Below, one piece after another: positions 55,060-64,000 of a stretch of DNA of 64,000 nt (positions are counted from its first letter, which is position 1; every line of letters starts with the position of its first letter). This DNA comes from Lachnospiraceae bacterium. GTDB taxonomy: Bacteria; Bacillota; Clostridia; Lachnospirales; Lachnospiraceae. The notes beneath the pieces were generated by a model, which was not told the DNA's origin, did not search any database, and worked only from the letters and a program-made list of their open reading frames with translations. Both the position numbers and the translations under genes were made by a program. The stretch lies in the NCBI GenBank assembly GCA_902363445.1, contig CABJAB010000001.1, positions 434,001 through 498,000 of the forward strand. Direction: 5' to 3'.

Positions 55060-55929
55060 TCAGTTCAGAGCCTCTGCGCCGGCGATGATCTCGGTCAGCT
55101 CCTGCGTGATAGAGGACTGTCTCGCCCGGTTATACTGCAGGGACAGCTTATCTATCATTTCCTCCGCGTTGCTCGTCGCCGAATCCATGGCCTGCATCCT
55201 CGCGCCGTTCTCGCTGGCGATAGACTCCAGCATCCCGCCGTAGATCAGATTATATACATAGCCGGGAATCAGGGCATTTAAGACCTCTTCCTCATCCCCG
55301 TCATAATTCATCGGACACTCCCTGTCCCCGGAAGCCGCCTGCCCCGCTGCCAGCTCTTCTTCCGAAAGCTCAATGGGAAGAAGCTTGATGAGCCTGGGTT
55401 CATGGCTGACCGTGTTCTTAAATGACGTATAAGCCAAATAGATCTCGCCGACCTCGCCGCTTTGAAAGGCTTCCAGGACCGCCCGGCCTATGGCCGCGGC
55501 ATCCGCATAAGAGGGTTCCTCAATCACGTCAGAATAATCCCTGGCAAGCTCATACCCTCTTCTCACAAGAGCGTCCCTGCCCTTGCGGCCGATGGCATAC
55601 AGCTTCACCCGCCCCGGTTCCAGATCCGCAGTAACTTCCTTCACAATGTTGGAATTATAGCCGCCGGCCAGTCCCCGGTTAGAGGTAATGGCAATGACCG
55701 CCTGCTTATCCGAGACTCCCTTTTGGAGATAAGGATGGCGCACATTCTGAGTATGGGCCAGAATCGAGCAGACCGTACTGTAAGTCAGATCAAAATAGGG
55801 ACGCGTGTTCTCCGCCTTTGCCCTAGATTTCTGCAGCTTAACCGTAGATACCAGCTTCATTGCATTGGTGATCTGCTGAGTGCTCTGGATACTGGATTTC
55901 CTTCTCTTGATCTCGCGCATTGTAGCCAT
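55060..55929 (-). CDS. atpG: F1 ATP synthase gamma subunit
   Basis: 289 residues. The rotating central shaft: N-terminal coiled coil MATMREIKRRKSSIQSTQQI and C-terminal AMDSATSNAEEMIDKLSLQYNRARQSSIT are the conserved ends. ATG preceded by GAGGTGA, 4 nt after the atpA stop. Confidence 0.97.
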   Translation of the reverse strand: MATMREIKRRKSSIQSTQQITNAMKLVSTVKLQKSRAKAENTRPYFDLTYSTVCSILAHTQNVRHPYLQKGVSDKQAVIAITSNRGLAGGYNSNIVKEVTADLEPGRVKLYAIGRKGRDALVRRGYELARDYSDVIEEPSYADAAAIGRAVLEAFQSGEVGEIYLAYTSFKNTVSHEPRLIKLLPIELSEEELAAGQAASGDRECPMNYDGDEEEVLNALIPGYVYNLIYGGMLESIASENGARMQAMDSATSNAEEMIDKLSLQYNRARQSSITQELTEIIAGAEALN

Positions 55930-55933
55930 AAAA

Positions 55934-58024
<2,091 letters not shown>

Positions 58025-58037
<13 letters not shown>

Positions 58038-58591
58038 GTGTCATCACCTATTTCCTTTAACGTCCTGTCGATCAGCTCATCCTGGATTTTCACATCCATG
58101 GACGCCTCCACGGCCTTGCCGGCCATCATGGACGCAATGGTTATCATTTCCTGCTTCATATCATCCAGGGCCTTCTTCTTTTCCAGCTCCGCCTCGCGGC
58201 CGGCCCTTTCAATAATGCGGGCTGATTCTGCTTTGGCGTTTTCCAGAATCTCTTCTTCCCGTTTCAAGGCCTTCCTTCTGGCCTCCGCCAGAATCGCCTC
58301 TGCTTCCTTGTCGATATCCTTTATCTTTGCTTCATACTCGGTCTTCAGCTCCGCCGCTGTCTTTTTGTCCTCTGCGGCAGTATCCAGATCCGTCCGGATC
58401 TTTTCCGAACGCTTCTCCAGCATATTGCGGACCGGATTAAAAAGCAGATATGACAAGGCGAAAAACAGGATGAAAATGTTGACGCCCAAAAGCAGGGCGT
58501 CATGGATCAGCTGCAGGTCGAGCCCCAGGATCCTGGTATACTCTTCCCCGCTGGCCGCCAGAAAATTTCCCGCTGCCAATATCGCTCCCAA
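58025..58591 (-). CDS. atpF: Fo ATP synthase b subunit
   Basis: 188 residues. One N-terminal membrane helix (LLLGVNIFILFFALSYLLF) and a long charged coiled coil, forming the stator. Start is TTG at 58591, 7 nt after GGAGG; no better start is near. Confidence 0.94.
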
Positions 58592-58643
58592 TGTTCCGCC
58601 TCCTTTCTTCCACTCCCTGAATGGAGTCTCTTATCCTCTTTAT

Positions 58644-58952
<309 letters not shown>

Positions 58953-59648
58953 TCACATCTTATCGTCCACATACACCATGGTCAGCATGCAGAACACATA
59001 GGTCTGGATACATCCGGAAAACAGATCCAGATACGCGTGCAGAAATGCCGGTATCCCCAGCTTCGCAATTACTATCGGTATGATTCCATACCACAGCGCC
59101 ATTATGATGGTTCCGGCCAGCATATTGGCAAACAGACGCAATGACAATGATATCGGTGTTGCGATCTCGCCTATCAGGTTGATCGGAAAAAACAAAGGTA
59201 TCGGCTCAAACAGCGCCTTGAAATGTCCCGCTCTCTGACATTTGATCCCGTTATACTGAATCAGTACAAACGTTATCAGACCCAGGCAAAGTGTCACGCC
59301 GTAATCAGCCGTCGGCCCCCGGAGCCCCAATAGCCCGGAAAGATTGCATATCAATATGAACAAAAACAAGGTGCCGATATAGTTCAGGAATTTTTTCGGC
59401 TTTTTCATATTGGTACTGACCATTTTTCCCAGCATTTCCACTATCATTTCCACCGCGTTCTGGAAACCGGTCGGGACTTCCTTCGCTTTCTTCATACAGC
59501 GGTTGGCTGCAAAAGCAAATATCAATATGACGACTGTCACGATTATCATGGACACATGGGTAGTCGTAAGCCAGAACGTATGTCCAAACAGCTCATAGCT
59601 CACCAGCCCATGGATGGCAAAATCCGCTTCACAAAGAATCATTCTCAT
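58953..59648 (-). CDS. atpB: Fo ATP synthase a subunit
   Basis: 231 residues. Polytopic membrane stator subunit forming the ion channels. The conserved Arg is in PISLSLRLFANMLAG and the FFPINLIGEIATPISLS region is typical. AGGGGTGA precedes the ATG. Confidence 0.95.
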   Translation of the reverse strand: MRMILCEADFAIHGLVSYELFGHTFWLTTTHVSMIIVTVVILIFAFAANRCMKKAKEVPTGFQNAVEMIVEMLGKMVSTNMKKPKKFLNYIGTLFLFILICNLSGLLGLRGPTADYGVTLCLGLITFVLIQYNGIKCQRAGHFKALFEPIPLFFPINLIGEIATPISLSLRLFANMLAGTIIMALWYGIIPIVIAKLGIPAFLHAYLDLFSGCIQTYVFCMLTMVYVDDKM

Positions 59649-59692
59649 GCTCTCACCCCTTTCTTATTAAAGTAGGTTTTTCTTTCTATCCT

Positions 59693-60103
59693 TCAGCCTT
59701 CGGAATCCAAGCCTTTTCCGAAACGGCAGAAAGCCTTGTGGATAAGCGGCCTCAAATATACGCCCAGTTTAAGTGTGAACAGGCCTGCCAGGATCGCCAG
59801 CATATCAAACCAGCCCGAGCTCCAGGCGGCCAGAAGAACGAAAGCCCCGACAGCGATTCGTATTATATAAGACCGGAACGCATGGTTCTTCGCGGTCTTT
59901 TCCTCCATCATATCAATGGAGGTTTCCAGAGTGACGCTCATATGAAGGAAATAACCGGCCGCCATCAGAACTCCCAATAAGAATCCTAAAAGAATTCTGG
60001 CCTGCGCTCCCCAAAATATCAAGATTATGGCAAATCCCAGTATTCCCCAGAGAAAAATACCGAGGACCACCTCTTTGACCACCTGGCCGGCGTATTTAAT
60101 CAT
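59693..60103 (-). CDS. ATP synthase subunit I-like membrane protein
   Basis: About 136 residues with four predicted membrane helices (VVLGIFLWGILGFAIILIFWG, ILLGFLLGVLMAAGYFL, IIRIAVGAFVLLAAW, MLAILAGLFTLKLGVYL). In the AtpI position of atp operons, where it helps c-ring assembly or Mg2+ handling. The ATG at 60103 is 6 nt after GAGGAGG and overlaps the end of atpZ; a longer in-frame extension is not credible. Confidence 0.8.
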   Translation of the reverse strand: MIKYAGQVVKEVVLGIFLWGILGFAIILIFWGAQARILLGFLLGVLMAAGYFLHMSVTLETSIDMMEEKTAKNHAFRSYIIRIAVGAFVLLAAWSSGWFDMLAILAGLFTLKLGVYLRPLIHKAFCRFGKGLDSEG

Positions 60104-60341
60104 CGTCTTCCTCCTCGCCGTCCTCTTCATCCGGCCTGACCGCTTTCTTGGCCAGAAGATATGCGCTTCTCGCCCCGGCCAGTATCCCAAGGAGCAGAAG
60201 CGGCAGGGTAAAATACGTAGAAAACTTTTTATCCAGCCATACGCCCAAAAGCACGCACAGGATGACCGGCGTAAGCATGGTAATGCCGAGCTGGCTCACC
60301 AGAGCCAGGCAGCGCACCAGTTCCCGATGCTTTTTTTTCAT
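60096..60341 (-). CDS. atpZ: AtpZ/AtpI family protein
   Basis: About 81 residues with two membrane helices (LGITMLTPVILCVLLGVWLDKKF and LPLLLLGILAGARSAYLL) and an acidic tail (DEEDGEEEDDD). Typical first gene of clostridial atp operons. The ATG at 60341 follows GGAAGGGTGG. Operon promoter lies about 48 nt upstream. Confidence 0.82.
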   Translation of the reverse strand: MKKKHRELVRCLALVSQLGITMLTPVILCVLLGVWLDKKFSTYFTLPLLLLGILAGARSAYLLAKKAVRPDEEDGEEEDDD

Positions 60342-60395
60342 GCGACCACCCTTCCATCGCCGCAGGAAGCCCGCGGCTCCTGCGTACACCATAAC

Positions 60396-60424
60396 ATTAT
60401 ATCATCTAAAAATCCTGGATTCAA
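60396..60424 (-). promoter_or_regulatory. Sigma-A promoter of the atp operon
   Basis: On the minus strand TTGAAT, exactly 17 nt, TATAAT. It drives atpZ to atpC. Confidence 0.8.
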
Positions 60425-60472
60425 TGAACAAAAAGCCCCATTTGTCGTACAAAAAGTCCTCTGGACCATCTC

Positions 60473-60961
60473 CTAAACGATAACTTCCAGTTTTCTTCCC
60501 GTGCGTTTATAGGGCACCAGTTCCACGCCCGCCGACTGCAGCATCCTCTTGGACGCGCGCACCGCCGGAGTGTCTCCATATTTATCATCCGCATAAATGA
60601 TCATTTTAATACCACATTGTATGATTGCTTTCGCACATTCATTGCACGGAAACAGTGTCACATAAAGCTTGCTGCCCTCCAGGCTGCCGCCGCGGTAGTT
60701 CAGAATGGCGTTAAGCTCACTGTGCGTGCTGTAGAAATATTTCGTCTCATAGGGATCTTCGCATCCTTTTCCCCAGGGAAATTCATCATCGGAGCAGCCC
60801 TTCGGGAACCCGTTATACCCCATGGACAAAATCTTATTGTCCTGGCTCACGATACAGGCGCCCACCTGGGTGCTGGGATCCTTGGAACGCATGGCAGAAA
60901 GCTCTGCCACTCCCATAAAATACTCGTCCCACGAAATGTAGTCCTTCCGCTTCTCGGTCAT
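60473..60961 (-). CDS. dCMP deaminase family protein (ComEB-like)
   Basis: About 162 residues. Zinc-binding cytidine-deaminase motifs: STHSELNAIL (His, catalytic Glu) and PCNECAKAI (two Cys). It makes dUMP for thymidylate or is a late-competence ComEB homologue. The ATG at 60961 follows GAGGTG; an upstream in-frame ATG at 60994 lacks a good site. Same operon as rpiB. Confidence 0.9.
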   Translation of the reverse strand: MTEKRKDYISWDEYFMGVAELSAMRSKDPSTQVGACIVSQDNKILSMGYNGFPKGCSDDEFPWGKGCEDPYETKYFYSTHSELNAILNYRGGSLEGSKLYVTLFPCNECAKAIIQCGIKMIIYADDKYGDTPAVRASKRMLQSAGVELVPYKRTGRKLEVIV

Positions 60962-61002
60962 GCCCGACACCTCGCTTTCTTTAGTAGCATCCATCTGCCG
61001 GC

Positions 61003-61431
61003 TCAGTCTTCGATCTTGCCGATCCGTCTGGCGTGGCGTTCATCACCGGAAAACGGTGTGTTCAGGAAAATATCCACAATCTTGAGCGCCAGCCCCGCAC
61101 CTACTACGCGGCCTCCCATCGCCAATATATTCGCATCGTTATGAAGCCTCGTCGCTTCTGCACTGAAGCAGTCCGAACAAAGTGCCGCGCGGACTCCTTT
61201 GATCTTATTGGCAGCGATCGAGATGCCGATGCCTGTCCCGCAGATCAGTATCCCCTTTTCACATTCTCCGTCGGCCACCGCGTGGCCCACCAGCTTCGCG
61301 TATTCCGGATAATCCACCGCTTCTTTGCCAAAACACCCGAAATCCTTATATTCCAGATGATTTTTCTCCAAATATGCGATGATCTCCTGCTTCAGTTCAT
61401 ATCCTCCATGGTCACATCCCAACGCTATCAT
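61003..61431 (-). CDS. rpiB: Ribose 5-phosphate isomerase B
   Basis: 142 residues. LacAB/RpiB fold: start MIALGCDHGGYELK, catalytic Cys in ILICGTGIGISIAANKI, and LHNDANILAMGGRVVG. It interconverts ribose 5-phosphate and ribulose 5-phosphate. GGAGGAG precedes the ATG, which lies inside the end of the phosphatase-like gene (20-nt overlap). Confidence 0.95.
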   Translation of the reverse strand: MIALGCDHGGYELKQEIIAYLEKNHLEYKDFGCFGKEAVDYPEYAKLVGHAVADGECEKGILICGTGIGISIAANKIKGVRAALCSDCFSAEATRLHNDANILAMGGRVVGAGLALKIVDIFLNTPFSGDERHARRIGKIED

Positions 61432-61888
61432 TGTCAGTCTCCTCCTTGAATATTATTTCTGCCGCAACTTTTGTCAATAGGTCTATATGTTCATAGCATG
61501 CCCCATAATCGGCCAAAGTACCGCCCAAAGGTTCCGCGATATCTCCTTCCTGGCCGGTAAACTCCCTCAGTGTAAAAATATTGGGCATCTCCGGAAATCT
61601 CTCCTTCACCTGATGCTTTTCGGCCGCAGTCATGGTCAGCACCAGGGTGCCCGGAATAAAATCCTTTCGTTCCAGGGGCTTTGCTTCCTCATCCAGAAGC
61701 TCCAGATGGTGGCTTTTTAAGATCGCGACAGTTTTCTGGTTGATGGGTTCCGGAAATAAGACCACCAGGCCCCTGGAGGCTACGCCGATCTCTCTTTCTC
61801 CCCGGATGCCCTCAAATACAGCCGCGGCCATATTGCTCAGGCAGGTGTTGTCCGTACAGACAAATATGATTTTCTTCACCCTTGCCAT
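61412..61888 (-). CDS. Low-molecular-weight protein tyrosine phosphatase-like protein, catalytic Arg missing
   Basis: 158 residues with the LMW-PTP fold. The P-loop, normally C-x4-C-R-S, reads CTDNTCLS at C11-S18, so the phosphate-binding Arg17 is Leu. The general-acid loop, usually DP, reads EPLGG. It is probably impaired for catalysis and may bind phosphopeptides or regulate. The neighbourhood TsaC - this gene - rpiB is conserved in Bacillota (YwlE position). AGGAG precedes the ATG. Confidence 0.85.
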   Translation of the reverse strand: MARVKKIIFVCTDNTCLSNMAAAVFEGIRGEREIGVASRGLVVLFPEPINQKTVAILKSHHLELLDEEAKPLERKDFIPGTLVLTMTAAEKHQVKERFPEMPNIFTLREFTGQEGDIAEPLGGTLADYGACYEHIDLLTKVAAEIIFKEETDNDSVGM

Positions 61889-61892
61889 TCCA

Positions 61893-62954
61893 TCACTCCT
61901 GACATTCCACTATCCTGTGGCCGGCCGCCTTGATCAGGCGGTTCATGATCGCTCCGCTCAAAGGATTGTCCTCAAAGCTTTCAGAAAATATACAGTCCAC
62001 CTGCTCTTCGTCAAAGGCCCGGAGCACATCATAAAGATTATGTGCGATCGTCTCCGGGTTCCGTCTGGATCCCACACTTTTTTTCACAGGCGCTCCATAA
62101 AACCCTATGGACTCTTCCGTACAGATGACCCCGGCCTTTTTTCCCTCTGAAGCCGCCTTTTTCAGCGCCGCCGAAATAGCGGCCGCGGAAATCTCCGGTC
62201 TGCCCCGAAAAATGGTCAGTTCCGCTCTCGGCGCATAATGCCGGTACTTCATACCCGGCGCCTTCGGGTGGACTCCCGGCGCCATCTGTCCCATGCTGGC
62301 CTTATCCAGTTCTACCCTTCCGGTGATCCGGCGTATCATATCCATGGTGATATACCCGGGACGCAGTACCGTAGGGATTCCTTCTGATACATCTATAATA
62401 GTAGATTCCAGTCCGATTCCCACCTCTCCGCCGTCCACGACCATATCGATTCTCCCGTCCATATCTTCTATAACATGGGATGCTTTCGTGGGGCTCGGCC
62501 GGCCGGATTTATTGGCGCTGGGCGCCGCGATCGGCACGCCCGCTGCTGAAATAATACCGTTTGCTACAGGATGGCTGGGCATACGAACGGCCACCGTATC
62601 CAGCCCGCCGGTGGTTTCATACGGCACAGCCGCCGTCTTTTTTAATATCATCGTCATGGGACCGGGCCAAAAAGCCGAAGCCAGCGCCCTGGCTTCCTCC
62701 GGTATCTCGGCCGCCAAAGGTTCCAGCTCCTCCATACGGGCGATATGGAGGATCAGCGGATTATCAGAAGGGCGTCCTTTCGCCTCATATATCCTCGCCG
62801 CGGCTCTGGCATCCAGGCCATTCGCCCCTAGGCCGTACACCGTCTCCGTAGGAAAGGCCACAAGCCCTCCGCCCGCCAGGATGCGGCCCGCTTCCCTGAC
62901 AGCTTCCCGGCTTATATTGGATTCGTCTATTTTCACCACTTTTGTAATCATCAT
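61893..62954 (-). CDS. tsaC: L-threonylcarbamoyladenylate synthase (Sua5/TsaC)
   Basis: 353 residues. YrdC domain (about 15-210: GGLVAFPTETVYGLGANGLDARAAARIYEAKGRPSDNPLI split over the pocket, SANKSGRPSPT) plus the C-terminal Sua5 domain (PGMKYRHYAPRAELTIFRG). Makes the precursor of t6A37 in ANN-decoding tRNAs. The start is weak in Shine-Dalgarno (AGAGATT), with a tandem ATG-ATG. Four nt from the phosphatase-like gene. Confidence 0.93.
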   Translation of the reverse strand: MMITKVVKIDESNISREAVREAGRILAGGGLVAFPTETVYGLGANGLDARAAARIYEAKGRPSDNPLILHIARMEELEPLAAEIPEEARALASAFWPGPMTMILKKTAAVPYETTGGLDTVAVRMPSHPVANGIISAAGVPIAAPSANKSGRPSPTKASHVIEDMDGRIDMVVDGGEVGIGLESTIIDVSEGIPTVLRPGYITMDMIRRITGRVELDKASMGQMAPGVHPKAPGMKYRHYAPRAELTIFRGRPEISAAAISAALKKAASEGKKAGVICTEESIGFYGAPVKKSVGSRRNPETIAHNLYDVLRAFDEEQVDCIFSESFEDNPLSGAIMNRLIKAAGHRIVECQE

Positions 62955-62992
62955 AATCTCTAGTATAGCATCGTTGCCTCAAAATGGAAAGA

Positions 62993-63700
62993 CTACTCTT
63001 TCAAATAGTTCAGAATTCCCTGGCACACTGCTTCTGCCACTTGTTCCTGATATTCCTCCGAGGTCAGCTTCTCCGCCTCGTCCCAGTTGCTTAAAAATCC
63101 ACATTCCGCGATAACGATGGGGCAGGACACATGAAGCAGCATATAATAATCCCCGTTGGCCTTAGCCGAACGTTTTTTATTGCTGCTGATCGTCTGGTTA
63201 AAGCTGTTCTGGATGGCTTCCGCCAGCTGTTTTCCTTTCTCGGAGCTTTTATAATAGAAAACCTGCGCTCCCTGAATGGCTCCGTCACTGTAGCTGTTCT
63301 GATGGATGCTGACCACAAAATCCGCCTTATTCTTTTCAATGATCTCGCATCGCTTGTTCAGATCTGCCACCTTCTTATTACTGTCTCCGGAATCATAAAG
63401 ACCGTTGTCGTCTTCCCTGGTGAGGATGACCTTCTCAGCCACTCCTTCTTTCTCCAGAAGCTCTTTCACCTTCAGAGTGACAGCCAGATTGATTTCTTTT
63501 TCCAGGGCGTTGTTGATCCCCACCTTGCCTGGGTCATCGCCCCCATGTCCTGCGTCCAGCACAATGACCGGCAGCTTCCCGCTCTCACCGGATACCTCCG
63601 TACCTCCCGCGCCTTTCCAGATTCCCGCCAAAGGGCCTGTCAGCATGAAGACCGCCAGCAGCAGACAGATACCCATCACAAACTCCACACACTTTTTCAA
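62993..63700 (-). CDS. cwlD: N-acetylmuramoyl-L-alanine amidase CwlD
   Basis: About 235 residues. N-terminal anchor helix (VEFVMGICLLLAVFMLTGPLAG), then amidase_3 domain with zinc ligands in VLDAGHGGDDPGK, the Glu in LEKEINLAV, SIHQNSY and the catalytic Glu in IVIAECGFLSN. It removes peptide stems in forming cortex muramic-lactam. A TTG at 63700 is 7 nt after CGGGGGA; another TTG at 63706 is too close. The SD lies in a hairpin (see findings). Confidence 0.92.
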   Translation of the reverse strand: MKKCVEFVMGICLLLAVFMLTGPLAGIWKGAGGTEVSGESGKLPVIVLDAGHGGDDPGKVGINNALEKEINLAVTLKVKELLEKEGVAEKVILTREDDNGLYDSGDSNKKVADLNKRCEIIEKNKADFVVSIHQNSYSDGAIQGAQVFYYKSSEKGKQLAEAIQNSFNQTISSNKKRSAKANGDYYMLLHVSCPIVIAECGFLSNWDEAEKLTSEEYQEQVAEAVCQGILNYLKE

Positions 63701-63799
63701 GGTCAAATCCCCCGAGCTAATAGTTCCTTATACTATATGCCCGGGGGATTCCATTATATTAATCAGCCTGATCATTCTTTCCTTTTAGGATTCAGGGCG

Positions 63800-64000
63800 T
63801 CACTGAAGGTACTGCCCAATCACCGGCCACACATCGGAAGACTCCAGCCCCAGTTTCCAGAAAGCGGCCCCGGCGATGCCATACTGCTTCACTTTTTCCA
63901 TTTTAAGCCCTATGGATCTGGCGTCTTCCAGCCAGATGCGCCATGTGGAGCCATCCTCCTCGTACTGGCCGTAATACTGGCCCAGCTTCTCCTTCCATTC
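63800..64000 (-). CDS. C-terminal end of a GH18-family protein (partial)
   Basis: 67 codons read from the window edge to a TGA at 63800. WRIWLEDARSIGLKMEKVKQYGIAGAAFWKLG is the last strand-helix part of a YaaH/GH18 barrel, similar to the end of the gene at 34983. The N-terminal part lies outside the window. Confidence 0.75.
   Translation of the reverse strand, partial: EWKEKLGQYYGQYEEDGSTWRIWLEDARSIGLKMEKVKQYGIAGAAFWKLGLESSDVWPVIGQYLQ

Overview
The window looks like chromosome of a gut-type, obligately anaerobic, spore-forming Bacillota, most likely Lachnospiraceae (Clostridia). This is inferred from moderate GC, AAGGAGG-type ribosome binding sites with some TTG starts, oxygen-defence proteins typical of anaerobes (NimA-like, desulfoferrodoxin), spore and cortex genes (CwlD, LysM-GH18), a BspA-type LRR surface protein, a BilS-like flavodoxin next to a choloylglycine-hydrolase family enzyme, and an Na+-type ATP synthase c subunit. 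No rRNA or tRNA gene was recognised.

Layout. 1-5.3 kb: a partial REC/HD-GYP/PAS signalling protein, a NimA-like flavoprotein, an OGG1-type DNA glycosylase and a rubredoxin-glutamate synthase fusion. 5.4-13.3 kb: a large LRR surface protein, an alkyltransferase-like protein, an alpha/beta hydrolase, BilS-like flavodoxin, a penicillin V acylase/bile salt hydrolase family enzyme, a dispersed structured repeat (copy 1) and desulfoferrodoxin. 13.8-24.4 kb: a complete minus-strand type I-C CRISPR-Cas locus (cas3-cas5c-cas8c-cas7c-cas4-cas1-cas2-array). 24.5-28.4 kb: RlmD, YhaM and an HtrA-like pseudo-protease. 28.6-35 kb: mutS2 followed by two stacked two-component systems. 35-44.7 kb: LysM-GH18, a candidate small RNA, TrmL, aminotransferases, Lrp, a half AIR-synthase, VanW, a 35-residue membrane protein, Nth and a B12-binding radical SAM protein. 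44.9-50.2 kb: repeat copy 2 directly before a dlt-like surface acylation operon in the order A-C-B-SGNH. 50.3-53.1 kb: Hsp20, a ComEC-like lipoprotein and an aldo/keto reductase. 53.2-60.4 kb: the F1Fo ATP synthase operon with its own promoter. 60.5-64 kb: dCMP deaminase, RpiB, a phosphatase-like protein lacking its catalytic Arg, TsaC/Sua5, CwlD and the tail of a GH18 protein.

The most striking finding is the CRISPR locus. Its Cas3 carries a full-length RhuM-family protein fused in frame at the N terminus, with no stop and no convincing internal cas3 start. Its Cas8c ends in three tandem copies of the Cas11-like helical module, where one is usual. Type I-C Cascade normally obtains its small subunits by internal translation of cas8c, so the triplication may tether them covalently. 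The fusion may couple DNA degradation to a RhuM activity of unknown biochemistry.

Second is a 650-800 bp intergenic element present twice, 32 kb apart. Its hairpins are shared, with loop changes and compensatory base pairs, while codon-position statistics argue against coding. It is a candidate structured RNA or non-autonomous element. Third is a ~115 nt small-RNA candidate with promoter, internal-loop hairpin and terminator at 36.25-36.37 kb.
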